64,000 nucleotides of DNA from CAYNJG01 sp964397295 (GTDB lineage: Bacteria > Planctomycetota > Planctomycetia > Pirellulales > Pirellulaceae). How positions within the stretch are numbered: the first letter of the stretch is position 1; each line of letters opens with the position of its first letter. Below the pieces are notes generated by a model. The model searched no databases, was not told the origin of the DNA, and saw only the letters and a list, made by a program, of their open reading frames with translations. The DNA lies in assembly GCA_964397295.1 (NCBI GenBank), contig CAYNJG010000009.1:1-64000 (forward strand), given 5' to 3'. The position numbers were made by a program, and so were the translations under genes. Positions 26,831 to 35,529 of this stretch are shown one piece after another.

Positions 26831-27058
26831 ATGAAAATCGCAGCAACGATCATTCTTTTTGTAGCAACTCTGTTTGTCGTAGACGGAGTCTATTCGCGTG
26901 TTTCTATCGGAGAAACCGTCAAACCAGACTTCCTAAACCTCGACGCTCCAGCAGGCGAAGTAAAGCCTGCAGTTGAAGCAGCAGACGAAGAAGTTATCGA
27001 TGGATTCATCGACACGATCCGACGACGACGTACGCAGCGTCAGTCGCGCTTCTGCTAG
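26831..27058 (+). CDS. Small exported protein with Arg-rich, Cys-ending tail
   Basis: About 75 residues starting MKIAATIILFVATLFVVDGV, a signal or anchor helix. An acidic middle (EVKPAVEAADEEVIDGF) follows, and the protein ends in a basic RRRRTQRQSRFC tail with a terminal cysteine. It sits 36 bases after the protease gene and is followed at once by a strong terminator, so it closes that transcript. Function unknown. A target, inhibitor or regulator of the adjacent protease is speculation. Confidence 0.65.
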   Translation: MKIAATIILFVATLFVVDGVYSRVSIGETVKPDFLNLDAPAGEVKPAVEAADEEVIDGFIDTIRRRRTQRQSRFC

Positions 27059-27090
27059 TCAGCAAGCTGTTGGAAAACTGATACATACGA

Positions 27091-27117
27091 AGGACGGGAG
27101 CCCTGCCCGTCCTTTTT
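27091..27117 (+). terminator. Intrinsic terminator
   Basis: AGGACGGG (27091-27098) and CCCGTCCT (27106-27113) form an 8-pair stem with a 7-base loop, ending in TTTTT. It separates the lipoprotein-wza-protease unit from the ligase gene. Confidence 0.88.
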
Positions 27118-27151
27118 GCTGCGCGGTTAGATAGATTAACCAGTCAGCTGG

Positions 27152-29689
27152 ATGGCCTGCCCAAACAACACCTCTTCTCTCCAAATAGAACGCAGCAGCT
27201 TGATCGACTACCTGCGAAAATCTTCCGAAGCCATCATCCTACTCGTGATCGTTGCTTCGCCCTGGGCCTTTGGGGCCAAGAATCCTCCGGCTCACTACTT
27301 CGTTGTCGCTGGAATCGCGCTGGCGCTTTTATTCTGGGCGATCGAACTGATCATCGAACCGAAAGCGATTGCCACCCGTTTCCAGATCCCGCTCATCGGT
27401 CTCGTTGCGATTGCTGGATTCCAACTGATGCCTCTTGGCTCGATCGTCAGTGTTGTGTCGCCCAACGCCGCAAAACTGCAGGCGGAAATGATGCCCGATC
27501 AGGTCGAAGTATTGGCTGACGGCGCGGAGGCTGAGATACCGTTTTGGACGGCCCGCAATCGAGTGAGCTTCTATCCTGCCGAGACAATGAGACGAGCGTA
27601 TTGGATGCTCATCGCCGCTTTGCTATTCACTCGCATTCAAGACCTAGCCTCCGTCAACACGCTTCGACGTTTGTGTTTAGTGTGTTTGATTAACGGCAGC
27701 ATCCTTTCCTACTTCGCGGTCTTTCAACATTTCACAACAAAAGACCCGGGCAAGATCTATTGGACCTACCAATCGCTTGGTGCTGCATTCGGTCCATTCG
27801 TCAACAGAAACCACTTCGCCTTCTACATCAATATCTGCTTCGGACTTTCGTTAGGGCTCGTCGGTTCGCGTCTTATGGGGAAAGTCAAAAGCTTCCGGCC
27901 CGAAGACTTGGCCGAAGGATTGAAGGACTCGTTTACATTGTGGATGGTTTCCGTTTTAGTTTTCATGCTGGGTGCTTTGATTCTCTGTTCGTCGCGGGGC
28001 GGACTAATAAGTCTCTTTGCGGGCACCTTGATCACCGCCGTCTTTGTCGCCGCAACCGGATCGTTCCAGCAAGGATGGAAGTGGTTCGCTTTGGCCGCGG
28101 GCATATTCGCAATCGCTGCGGGTGTACAGATTTGGCTGGGATTTGATTTTGTCGATTCGCGATACGCGATGCATACGGACAATCGTTCAGCCGTTTGGGT
28201 ACCACTGCTAAGCCTTATCCCTCAATTTCCACTGCTTGGCACGGGCCTCGGCACATTGGCCTACGCAGAGCCGCTGACGAGGATTTCGACCGAGCAGCGA
28301 GACGTTTTTCTGGAGTACGCACACAACGAGTACTTACAGGTTGCCGTTGAAATGGGTTTGATGGGTTTGTTTTGTGGCGTGCTGATGCTGGTTCTGCTGT
28401 TTTCTAAAATCGCAAAGCGAATTCGAACTTCTCGTCACAACGCTTGGCTCTACGTTGGCTCTTTGTTTTCCTTGTCTGTTGTTTCTCTCCATAGCTTTGC
28501 CGAATTTGGCCCACGCATTCCCGCGATCGCTGTATTAGCAGTGGCACTTTGCGGACACATTGCCGGACTGGGCCGAGTCCAGGAAGAAAGACTGCCCAAA
28601 GGCCTCTCCGCCCAAGGTGTATTCGCACGCCTATTCGCGGTGTGCCTCATCATTTTCATCGTGTTCGCGGTGAGGAACGCAAAGTCTGTCGATTTAGCTG
28701 AACGCTACTTGTTGCAAGCCCAGCGAGCACAAAAAGAAGGTCGGCTGGATGACGCACTTGCCTGGCACGAAGCTGGTATCCACTACACACCCAACGATGT
28801 CGAACTCCTACTGGACCATACCGAGCTCTACCTCGGTGACGCAACGGTCGATGCTTCTAACGATCCTGACGATCTGCCTGTAGAGAATCCCGAGGTCTCC
28901 GCCCCCGAACGAAACGCTCAACGATTGGTCGCCGCGCAGCAAGAACTTGTGCGCGTCCGTGAACTCTGCCCGATGGCCGCCGATCCTCATTCATTGATTG
29001 GAAGACACCTGAGCACGTTTGCACAGACCAAAGAGGAAAACGTGATTTACTACGACCGAGCACTCAAAGCCAGACCCGCGGATCCCGATGCCTGGTACGC
29101 CTTCGGTCGCACATGGCTTCGACGCGGCGACACAGAAAAAGCGACCCAGTACTTCCATCAATCACTTGCGCTTTCGACAGAACACTTGAACGCCATCCTT
29201 ACCATTGCTTCGACTGAATTGGATCACGACGCGATAAAGGAAAACCTCCTGCCAATCGATCAATCCGAACCACTCGCAAGAGCAGCGAACTGGTTCGAAC
29301 AAAGATCCCTCCAGGCAGCCAACAATCCAAGCATGACCACCGAATCAGAAAACGCAAACGAACTGGTCAGTCTCTTCCGGCAACGCGCTTTAGATGCACC
29401 AGAGTTAGTGAAGCCTAAATCGGGAGATCTCTGGTTTCGCAAAGCAGAACTCCACCGCAAACTAGAAGACTCCAGTGCCTCCATCGCGGCCTACCAACGA
29501 GCAGTCGGATACGAACCGCAAAAAATCGCGTGGCGGCTAACGCTTGCAGAATTGCTGGGCAACGAAAAGCGCTACGATGAAGCTCATCGCCAAATCAAAC
29601 GCATTCTTGGCAAAAAACCTGATTACAATCCAGCTATCCGGTTGCGTGATCGATTGCTCAATGAAGTCGCATCAGGCAGTTCGCGTTAA
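27152..29689 (+). CDS. O-antigen ligase/polymerase-type protein with C-terminal TPR
   Basis: An 845-residue Wzy/WaaL-family membrane protein fused to tetratricopeptide repeats. The N-terminal 500 residues hold about 11-12 hydrophobic helices. The Wzy_C-type loop includes FVNRNHFAFYIN, SSRGGLISLFAG, GTGLGTLAYAEP and the family histidine in YAHNEYLQVAVEMGLMG. The C-terminal 300 residues are TPR-like (AQKEGRLDDALAWHEAGIHY; WRRGDTEKATQYFHQSLAL-type units). It could polymerise or ligate the exported polysaccharide. A second, TPR-free member of the family is encoded at 41.35 kb. Confidence 0.86.
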   Translation: MACPNNTSSLQIERSSLIDYLRKSSEAIILLVIVASPWAFGAKNPPAHYFVVAGIALALLFWAIELIIEPKAIATRFQIPLIGLVAIAGFQLMPLGSIVSVVSPNAAKLQAEMMPDQVEVLADGAEAEIPFWTARNRVSFYPAETMRRAYWMLIAALLFTRIQDLASVNTLRRLCLVCLINGSILSYFAVFQHFTTKDPGKIYWTYQSLGAAFGPFVNRNHFAFYINICFGLSLGLVGSRLMGKVKSFRPEDLAEGLKDSFTLWMVSVLVFMLGALILCSSRGGLISLFAGTLITAVFVAATGSFQQGWKWFALAAGIFAIAAGVQIWLGFDFVDSRYAMHTDNRSAVWVPLLSLIPQFPLLGTGLGTLAYAEPLTRISTEQRDVFLEYAHNEYLQVAVEMGLMGLFCGVLMLVLLFSKIAKRIRTSRHNAWLYVGSLFSLSVVSLHSFAEFGPRIPAIAVLAVALCGHIAGLGRVQEERLPKGLSAQGVFARLFAVCLIIFIVFAVRNAKSVDLAERYLLQAQRAQKEGRLDDALAWHEAGIHYTPNDVELLLDHTELYLGDATVDASNDPDDLPVENPEVSAPERNAQRLVAAQQELVRVRELCPMAADPHSLIGRHLSTFAQTKEENVIYYDRALKARPADPDAWYAFGRTWLRRGDTEKATQYFHQSLALSTEHLNAILTIASTELDHDAIKENLLPIDQSEPLARAANWFEQRSLQAANNPSMTTESENANELVSLFRQRALDAPELVKPKSGDLWFRKAELHRKLEDSSASIAAYQRAVGYEPQKIAWRLTLAELLGNEKRYDEAHRQIKRILGKKPDYNPAIRLRDRLLNEVASGSSR

Positions 29690-30322
29690 GGCACCCCAGC
29701 TGGGATAAGGCACCACGCCTCTTTCACTAAACGCTTCTCTCACGATTGGTTTGGCCTGCCCCAAACGCGGTGATCCTCTAAAGAACGAACAGATCGAGAA
29801 TCTTCCTAAGGTTTTCCGCGCCAATACGAACTGCTCTTTTCCCACAGAATCGTATTCGCACACGCCGAACGACGTCTCCCAAATCCCGTATCCCAGATCC
29901 GGCTGTTCCGGAACAAACGAAAAACCAGAGCAATCGTCAGCCACGGCATTTTTTGACAACCGCAGCCAAAAAGTGTCGAAGCGACACAATCGGAGTAACT
30001 AGTGCAGGTTTTGTGAAGCTTTCACTAGTACTTTGCCCAAACATCTTGTCGGGTAAGTAACCCTAGATAAACTGAAATCACCTTACGGGTTAAGCAAACA
30101 CAACGATTTGCCAGCAGCCTAAGGGGACGGAGTCCGCACTTTTTGAGGTTCAGACTATTAAAACGGGGACTTTTCTTTGGTTGTTTACACATCCTATCCT
30201 CTAATGCACCAAACACTTGATTGGTGACGCGGATTAGTTTCGAATCTTAGTTCTCCGCACGTGGTGAATGCCACGAAAGAGTAACGGTGACGATAATGCG
30301 TCACGCACACTGCGAATGATCG
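29690..30322. other. Long leader/intergenic region before the Wzc gene
   Basis: A 633-base stretch without a supported gene. A 7-base inverted repeat ACTAGTG/CACTAGT lies at 29998-30029, and TTGACA at 29953-29958 has only a weak partner box. The length suggests the Wzc-type gene has its own promoter and possibly a long leader, but nothing specific can be supported. Confidence 0.4.
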
Positions 30323-32671
30323 GTGAGTAACATGATTAGCAACAATGAATTTGACGATTGGGGTCAGCAGGCCAACAACAACGGCCCCGCTCAAAACTCG
30401 GAAGATCCCAGTGTGGATCTGATGCAGGTTGCGCTGCGCCGCAAAGGTCTGATCGCGCTGGGTGTATTCTTGGGCCTTTGTCTTGGTTTGCTGTACTTTG
30501 CGCGTGCAACACCGATGTACGAAACTTCAGCCCGGCTATCGATCCAAGAACAAGCCAACGCGCTGCAATCGCCAAACGAAATGGACTTCGGCATTGGGTA
30601 TAGCAAAGCTAATGATCACGCCATTCGAATCCACTCGCAAAGGATTATTTCCGACACGCTGAAAGACAATCCTGACCTCGAGACACTACCGTCATTGATC
30701 GACGCAGAAAGCGCAATCGTAGTCATCAGCGAAGGACTTTCCGTCGTACCTGTCGAAGAGGGTTCGGAGGTCTTGGAACTCACGTACAAAGGTACGAATG
30801 CAGAAGATTGCGCTCAGATCCTCGATGCGATCATGGCCACCTACACCGGCTTTCTGAATAAGAAGCGAAAAGACATTGGTAGCGTCGTCGTAGCGTCTAT
30901 CACCGAAGCTCGCCAAGACCTTCAGATCAAAAAAGACAAACTCCTAGAAGAATACGAAGAGTGGCGAAAAAACGATTCACGGCTGTTCGGTGCTCAAGGA
31001 ATTAACCTTGCTCAAGAGGAACTAGCAACCATCAAAAAGATGATCTTCGAAGAAGAGCTTCGTATTAGTTCACTTTCCAACGAGATTGATAGTTTGAAGT
31101 CCGCCATGGAACTGGGTGTTGACCCCATGGCATTGATGATCATGGCCCAACAAGACGGGCGAACCATGCAATTGGAAGATGACGAAATAGAACGACGACT
31201 CCAGCGTGCCGAAGACCTACGGGAGCAACGAGTCGAAGTAGCCATGCTCGAAGACGAAGACGAAGCACTGCGTTATGGCCCCGACCATCCACGCCGCAGA
31301 TCACTAAAGCGAAGAATCAATCTCGCAGAGGATTTGTACGAGCAAAAGTTGGAATCGATCGGCAGCATTGATGAAGAAACGGGCGAAGAATCGGACGAAA
31401 CAACCGAAAGGATTTTGGCGTACATCACTTCACTTGAACAAACCGTCAAAGAAGGCGAAGGCATACTGAAGCAGTGGAGAATCCAGGAAAAGGAAAAACA
31501 AGACGAAGCCTCCGCACTCTCCGACGACGAGGCACAACGGCGCTATTACGAAGGCGAAATTGATAGACAAGAAGCGCTGTTTACGGAAGTCGTTAACAGC
31601 TTGCAAGAAATTGACTTGAGCGAGCAATACGGTAACGACGAGAAATTCCGCATCGAGCAATTAGGCGAACCCGGTATTGGAGAACAGACAGATCCTAGCC
31701 TAGCTAAATCTTTGGCCGCCGGAACCATGCTGGGTTTCCTCGCGGGATTCGGTCTTGGCTACTTGGTAGAAATGTTCGACAAGACATTCCGCAACCCGCA
31801 AGAAGTCAGTGACATGCTTCAGCTGCCCATGATTGGGCACATTCCAGAAATCATTCCAGAGCCTGTCGAAGACACGAAACTCTCCGATACCCTCATTGCA
31901 GCTCACAAACCAAAATCGCCTCTGGCCGAGAACTTCCGCGCCATACGAACGGCGCTCTACTTCAGCACCGGCGGACAACAGAACACCGTTATTCAAACGA
32001 CCAGTCCCGTTCCTGGTGACGGTAAGTCAACACTCACTGCAAACTTGGCCATTACAATCGCTCAGTCCAACAAGTCAGTATTGCTTGTTGATGCTGACTT
32101 TCGTCGTCCCACACAACACAAGTTGTTTGGTGCAACGAACGACACGGGACTCGCGTCCGTCGTCGTGGGTGAGGCGGATCCACTGGAAGCCGCACAAGCG
32201 ACAGAGGTTCCAAACCTATACGTGATGGCATGCGGTCCTCGACCACACAACCCATCGGAATTACTGACGTCGCCGCAATTTGCGGATCTGATCGAAGTCC
32301 TTCGAGAGCAATACGACTTCGTCCTGATCGACACACCGCCTGTCTTGGCCGTGACCGACCCAGGTATCGTTTCAGCACGAGTCGATGGTGTTATCATGGC
32401 ACTTCGTATTCGCAAGAACGGTCGACCGGGTGCGGTACGAGCTCGCAAGATCCTGCGTGACTTGGATGCGAACATGCTGGGCATCGTCGTCAACGGCATC
32501 GATCAGCGTGGTGGAGCCTACGGGTACTACTCGAACTACCGTCGCGGTTATGGTGGATACGGCGGCTACGGTGCATACGGAAAGACGCCGGACAAAACCG
32601 AAAAGCTCATCGGCAAATACTTCGAAGAGCCACCAGAAGAAACCACACAAGTTCCTGGAACCCGTGGTTAG
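30323..32671 (+). CDS. Wzc-type chain-length determinant / BY-kinase
   Basis: A 782-residue inner-membrane co-polymerase with tyrosine autokinase. The N-terminal Wzz domain has helices near residues 45-65 and about 460-480, with a long coiled-coil periplasmic part between. The kinase domain has Walker A PVPGDGKSTLTANLA (about residue 565), Walker A' LLVDADFRRP and Walker B FVLIDTPPV. The C-terminus carries a tyrosine cluster (YGYYSNYRRGYGGYGGYGAY) for autophosphorylation. It should control chain length and work with the Wza-type exporter. The GTG at 30323 and ATG at 30332 are equivalent starts. Confidence 0.93.
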   Translation: MSNMISNNEFDDWGQQANNNGPAQNSEDPSVDLMQVALRRKGLIALGVFLGLCLGLLYFARATPMYETSARLSIQEQANALQSPNEMDFGIGYSKANDHAIRIHSQRIISDTLKDNPDLETLPSLIDAESAIVVISEGLSVVPVEEGSEVLELTYKGTNAEDCAQILDAIMATYTGFLNKKRKDIGSVVVASITEARQDLQIKKDKLLEEYEEWRKNDSRLFGAQGINLAQEELATIKKMIFEEELRISSLSNEIDSLKSAMELGVDPMALMIMAQQDGRTMQLEDDEIERRLQRAEDLREQRVEVAMLEDEDEALRYGPDHPRRRSLKRRINLAEDLYEQKLESIGSIDEETGEESDETTERILAYITSLEQTVKEGEGILKQWRIQEKEKQDEASALSDDEAQRRYYEGEIDRQEALFTEVVNSLQEIDLSEQYGNDEKFRIEQLGEPGIGEQTDPSLAKSLAAGTMLGFLAGFGLGYLVEMFDKTFRNPQEVSDMLQLPMIGHIPEIIPEPVEDTKLSDTLIAAHKPKSPLAENFRAIRTALYFSTGGQQNTVIQTTSPVPGDGKSTLTANLAITIAQSNKSVLLVDADFRRPTQHKLFGATNDTGLASVVVGEADPLEAAQATEVPNLYVMACGPRPHNPSELLTSPQFADLIEVLREQYDFVLIDTPPVLAVTDPGIVSARVDGVIMALRIRKNGRPGAVRARKILRDLDANMLGIVVNGIDQRGGAYGYYSNYRRGYGGYGGYGAYGKTPDKTEKLIGKYFEEPPEETTQVPGTRG

Positions 32672-32745
32672 ACAAGAGGCTGGGCTTTCGTGCCCACCCC
32701 TTTTCTTTTGAACTGGATGCTAACCACTTCGCGCGTGCTTTCTTA

Positions 32746-32838
32746 ATGCTCGATCCTATTTATATCGCTGGACATCGCGGAATGGTTGGCTGGCAACCCC
32801 GGCGACGTCATTCTGCTCGATCGAGCGCATCAGAAACC
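32746..32838 (+). pseudogene. Remnant of a GDP-L-fucose synthase gene (5' fragment)
   Basis: An ATG-led frame reads MLDPIYIAGHRGMVG, the hallmark NADP-binding N-terminus of GDP-L-fucose synthase (Fcl/WcaG). The frame then departs from the family. In the next frame the text GDVILLDRAHQ resembles the following strand, so a short deletion and frameshift are likely. The rest of the gene, about 900 bases, is missing, and a flippase gene starts at 32920. This is a decayed fragment left by a rearrangement. Confidence 0.6.
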
Positions 32839-32919
32839 ATCAAACGCACATACCAAGATTATCTGACTCGAATCGAAACTCAAACTTTGCGAGAAGTTTG
32901 ACAACGACAGTCAGGCGTT

Positions 32920-34416
32920 ATGGTTGATACTCAAGCCCCGCTGGGCAAAAAAGCCGCATTCGGCACCGCTGTTTTCACAATCGCGCAGGTTGTCGGTCAA
33001 AGCATAATGACCGTTCGAATCATTGCGCTGGCTGCCGTGCTGCCGTTGCACGAACTGGGACTGTTTGGAGTGGCTGCCGTCGTTATCCAATTGACGGAAC
33101 AACTGTCCGAAACAGGCATGCGACAGGCACTGATCCAACGGTCAGGAGAAATCTCCGACTACGTCAGCACGGCCTGGATTTCGCAAATGTCCCGCGGCGT
33201 TTTTCTTGGCGCAATCGTGTACTTTGCGGCAGGACCGGCAGAACAGTTCTTCGATAAAGTCGGCGTTCAACCGCTCTTGCAGACACTCGCCCTATTGCCT
33301 GTCATTCAAGGCATCACAAATCTGGGAATCGTCCATCTGCATCGCGAATTGCGATTCGAAAAGGTCGTCTTGCTGAAACTCAGCTTCTCCGTCGTGGACC
33401 TAGTCGTTTCGTTCATCCTGGCGATCGTGATGAAGTCGGCAATGGCACTGGTCATTGCCCGGCTGATCGCCGCCGTTGTGTCCGTAGCAATGAGCTTCTT
33501 GCTGGAACGTCGATGGCCGAAGGTTCATTTTTCCATCGCTCGCTTTAAAGCGTTATCCAAATTCGGCTTTTGGATTTTCGCAACTTCGGTGCTGAGTTTC
33601 ATTTTGATCAGCGGTGGTGATTTGGTCGTCGCGAAAATGCTACCTGCCTCCGACTTGGCCATTTATCGAATTGCCAGCGGGATCGCTTGCTTTCCTTTGA
33701 TGAGAGCCATTCATGCGGTCAGCTCCACAACGTATTCAACCTTCAGCCGTATTCAAAATGACAAAGATCGACTGTCGAATGCATTTCTAAGAGTCCTGGC
33801 GCTGGCTAGTTTTGTTGCGTGGTTCGCGATTGCCGGCTATTTTTGCTTAAGCGTTCCCTTCGTGGACCTCTTTTTCAAAGCGGACCTCAAACCCGTTGCC
33901 TATCTCTTAACGCCGTTGGCAGTTTGGGGTGGTTGTCGAGCTCTGGGCGCGATCAACAGTGTGCTGTTTCAATCGATTGGCAAACCAGCCTATGCCACCA
34001 TTTTTCAGTTTGTGATGGTGATTCTCTTTGCGATAGCCGTCGTTCCTGCAATCGCCCGATTTGGTTTAATGGGACTCGCTTGCTCCCTTGCTACCGTAGG
34101 CGTCATTGCCCAGCTCGGAAGGTACACTTTAACGGTGTCGACCTTAGGCTGCAGCGCTAGCGATATTGCGCAACGACTGCTGCTGCCGATGATCATCTCA
34201 GCACTTGCAATTGTGGTGACCGCTTATTCGCTATCCTACTTACCATCCGATGCATCGACGCTGCACATGGTGTTGGGAGTTCTGCTACTGTCGACAACCT
34301 ACGGCTTCTGCGCTTGGTTCATCGATACACGATTCCAGTTTGGCATTAGTAAATTCGCAAAGAGTCTCGTTCCCCAACGTTTCGTTCGCCAAGAATCTTT
34401 GTCTGGCGGTCCTTAA
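32920..34416 (+). CDS. Wzx-type polysaccharide flippase (first copy)
   Basis: A 498-residue integral membrane protein of the MATE/oligosaccharide-flippase superfamily. It has about 12-14 helices and the typical early segment of these transporters (ELGLFGVAAVVIQLTEQLSETGM, cited for its LGLFG part). It would flip the lipid-linked repeat unit across the inner membrane. It lies between the Wzc-type gene and the nitroreductase-pyruvyltransferase pair, with a 9-base gap to the latter. A second flippase is encoded at 40.05 kb. Confidence 0.88.
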   Translation: MVDTQAPLGKKAAFGTAVFTIAQVVGQSIMTVRIIALAAVLPLHELGLFGVAAVVIQLTEQLSETGMRQALIQRSGEISDYVSTAWISQMSRGVFLGAIVYFAAGPAEQFFDKVGVQPLLQTLALLPVIQGITNLGIVHLHRELRFEKVVLLKLSFSVVDLVVSFILAIVMKSAMALVIARLIAAVVSVAMSFLLERRWPKVHFSIARFKALSKFGFWIFATSVLSFILISGGDLVVAKMLPASDLAIYRIASGIACFPLMRAIHAVSSTTYSTFSRIQNDKDRLSNAFLRVLALASFVAWFAIAGYFCLSVPFVDLFFKADLKPVAYLLTPLAVWGGCRALGAINSVLFQSIGKPAYATIFQFVMVILFAIAVVPAIARFGLMGLACSLATVGVIAQLGRYTLTVSTLGCSASDIAQRLLLPMIISALAIVVTAYSLSYLPSDASTLHMVLGVLLLSTTYGFCAWFIDTRFQFGISKFAKSLVPQRFVRQESLSGGP

Positions 34417-34425
34417 GCCGTAGCC

Positions 34426-35529
34426 ATGCAGATATTAAAAACCATCTATCGAAGTATCCGCAAAACGCGCAACACCCTGTGGAGCCATGTCGACTCTTGG
34501 CTCGTCATGCTTCTGGGAACGACTCGTTTGGGAGCAACAATCTACTACCTGCTGTTCAATTCGTTCTTTCGACGCGAGCAAACCAGCGTACTCCGCGGTC
34601 GCCGAACATACCTTCAGTCCCACAAGCATGGTCCAGTAGACTCGTCAGCCTTGCTGCGACGAAATACACATCGATTAGAAAAAGGGCTGTTGATGCAACC
34701 CAGGCGAGACACCTTCGCACTGGACTACATTCAAGAAACAGTTGAATGCTACGCAGCCATGGTCGAAAACTGTGGTGCAAAACGGAGCCACTGTGACAGT
34801 GAGCTAAAGTGGGCGCGTGATGTCCTCACGGAATACTTCGCCGTCACGAAACCAGTCGAAAAAACGCAAGCCTGTCGCGAAAGATTCTTGCAGCTACCGG
34901 ACATTAGTGCGGAATCAGATACAGCCACAGACACAGAAACCCCAGCAAATTGGATTCCCTATTGCCGCTCGGCCGAAAACAAGCCGGACATCACAGTTGA
35001 TCAACTCCTGCAACTGGCAAAGTACCGAAGGTCCGTGCGTTGGTATCAAGATAAGAAAGTGCCCCGCGATCTGGTCGACCAGGCCATTCAAATTGCCGGC
35101 CTGTCACCGAGTGCATGTAACCGACAGCCGTACTACTTCCACGTCATTGACGAACCCAAGTTGCTTGAACAGGTCGTTCGCATGCCGATGGGTACCACGG
35201 GTTATGCCTCCAACATCCCCATGATGATTGTGATCATCGGTCGCCAACGTAACTATTTTCACGAACGAGACCGGCACCTCATCTACATCGATGGTTCTCT
35301 CGCAGCAATGTCGCTGGTTTTTGCATTGGAAGTCCAAGGGCTAAGCAGTTGCTGCATCAATTGGCCCGATATCAGCTCACGCGAAAAAGCGATGGCCAAG
35401 CTTTTGAAGCTCGATCCTGACGAGCGACCCGTGATGTGCCTCTCGGTTGGCTTCTCGGCCGACGACGGGATGGTCGCTTACTCGGCAAAGAAGCCACTGA
35501 GTACGATCAGGAGATTCAATTTTGAGTAG
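34426..35529 (+). CDS. Nitroreductase-fold protein with long N-terminal extension
   Basis: A 367-residue protein whose C-terminal half (about residues 200-350) is nitroreductase-like, with the FMN-binding start YRRSVRWYQDKKVP, then LSPSACNRQPYYFHV and SLAAMSLVFALEVQGLSSCC. The N-terminal 190 residues are not nitroreductase. They contain a hydrophobic segment (residues 25-45) and the basic motif RRNTHRLEKGLLMQPRRD. Its stop overlaps the TTG start of the pyruvyl transferase gene by 8 bases, so the two are translationally coupled and may act together in polysaccharide modification. The reaction is unknown. Confidence 0.78.
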   Translation: MQILKTIYRSIRKTRNTLWSHVDSWLVMLLGTTRLGATIYYLLFNSFFRREQTSVLRGRRTYLQSHKHGPVDSSALLRRNTHRLEKGLLMQPRRDTFALDYIQETVECYAAMVENCGAKRSHCDSELKWARDVLTEYFAVTKPVEKTQACRERFLQLPDISAESDTATDTETPANWIPYCRSAENKPDITVDQLLQLAKYRRSVRWYQDKKVPRDLVDQAIQIAGLSPSACNRQPYYFHVIDEPKLLEQVVRMPMGTTGYASNIPMMIVIIGRQRNYFHERDRHLIYIDGSLAAMSLVFALEVQGLSSCCINWPDISSREKAMAKLLKLDPDERPVMCLSVGFSADDGMVAYSAKKPLSTIRRFNFE

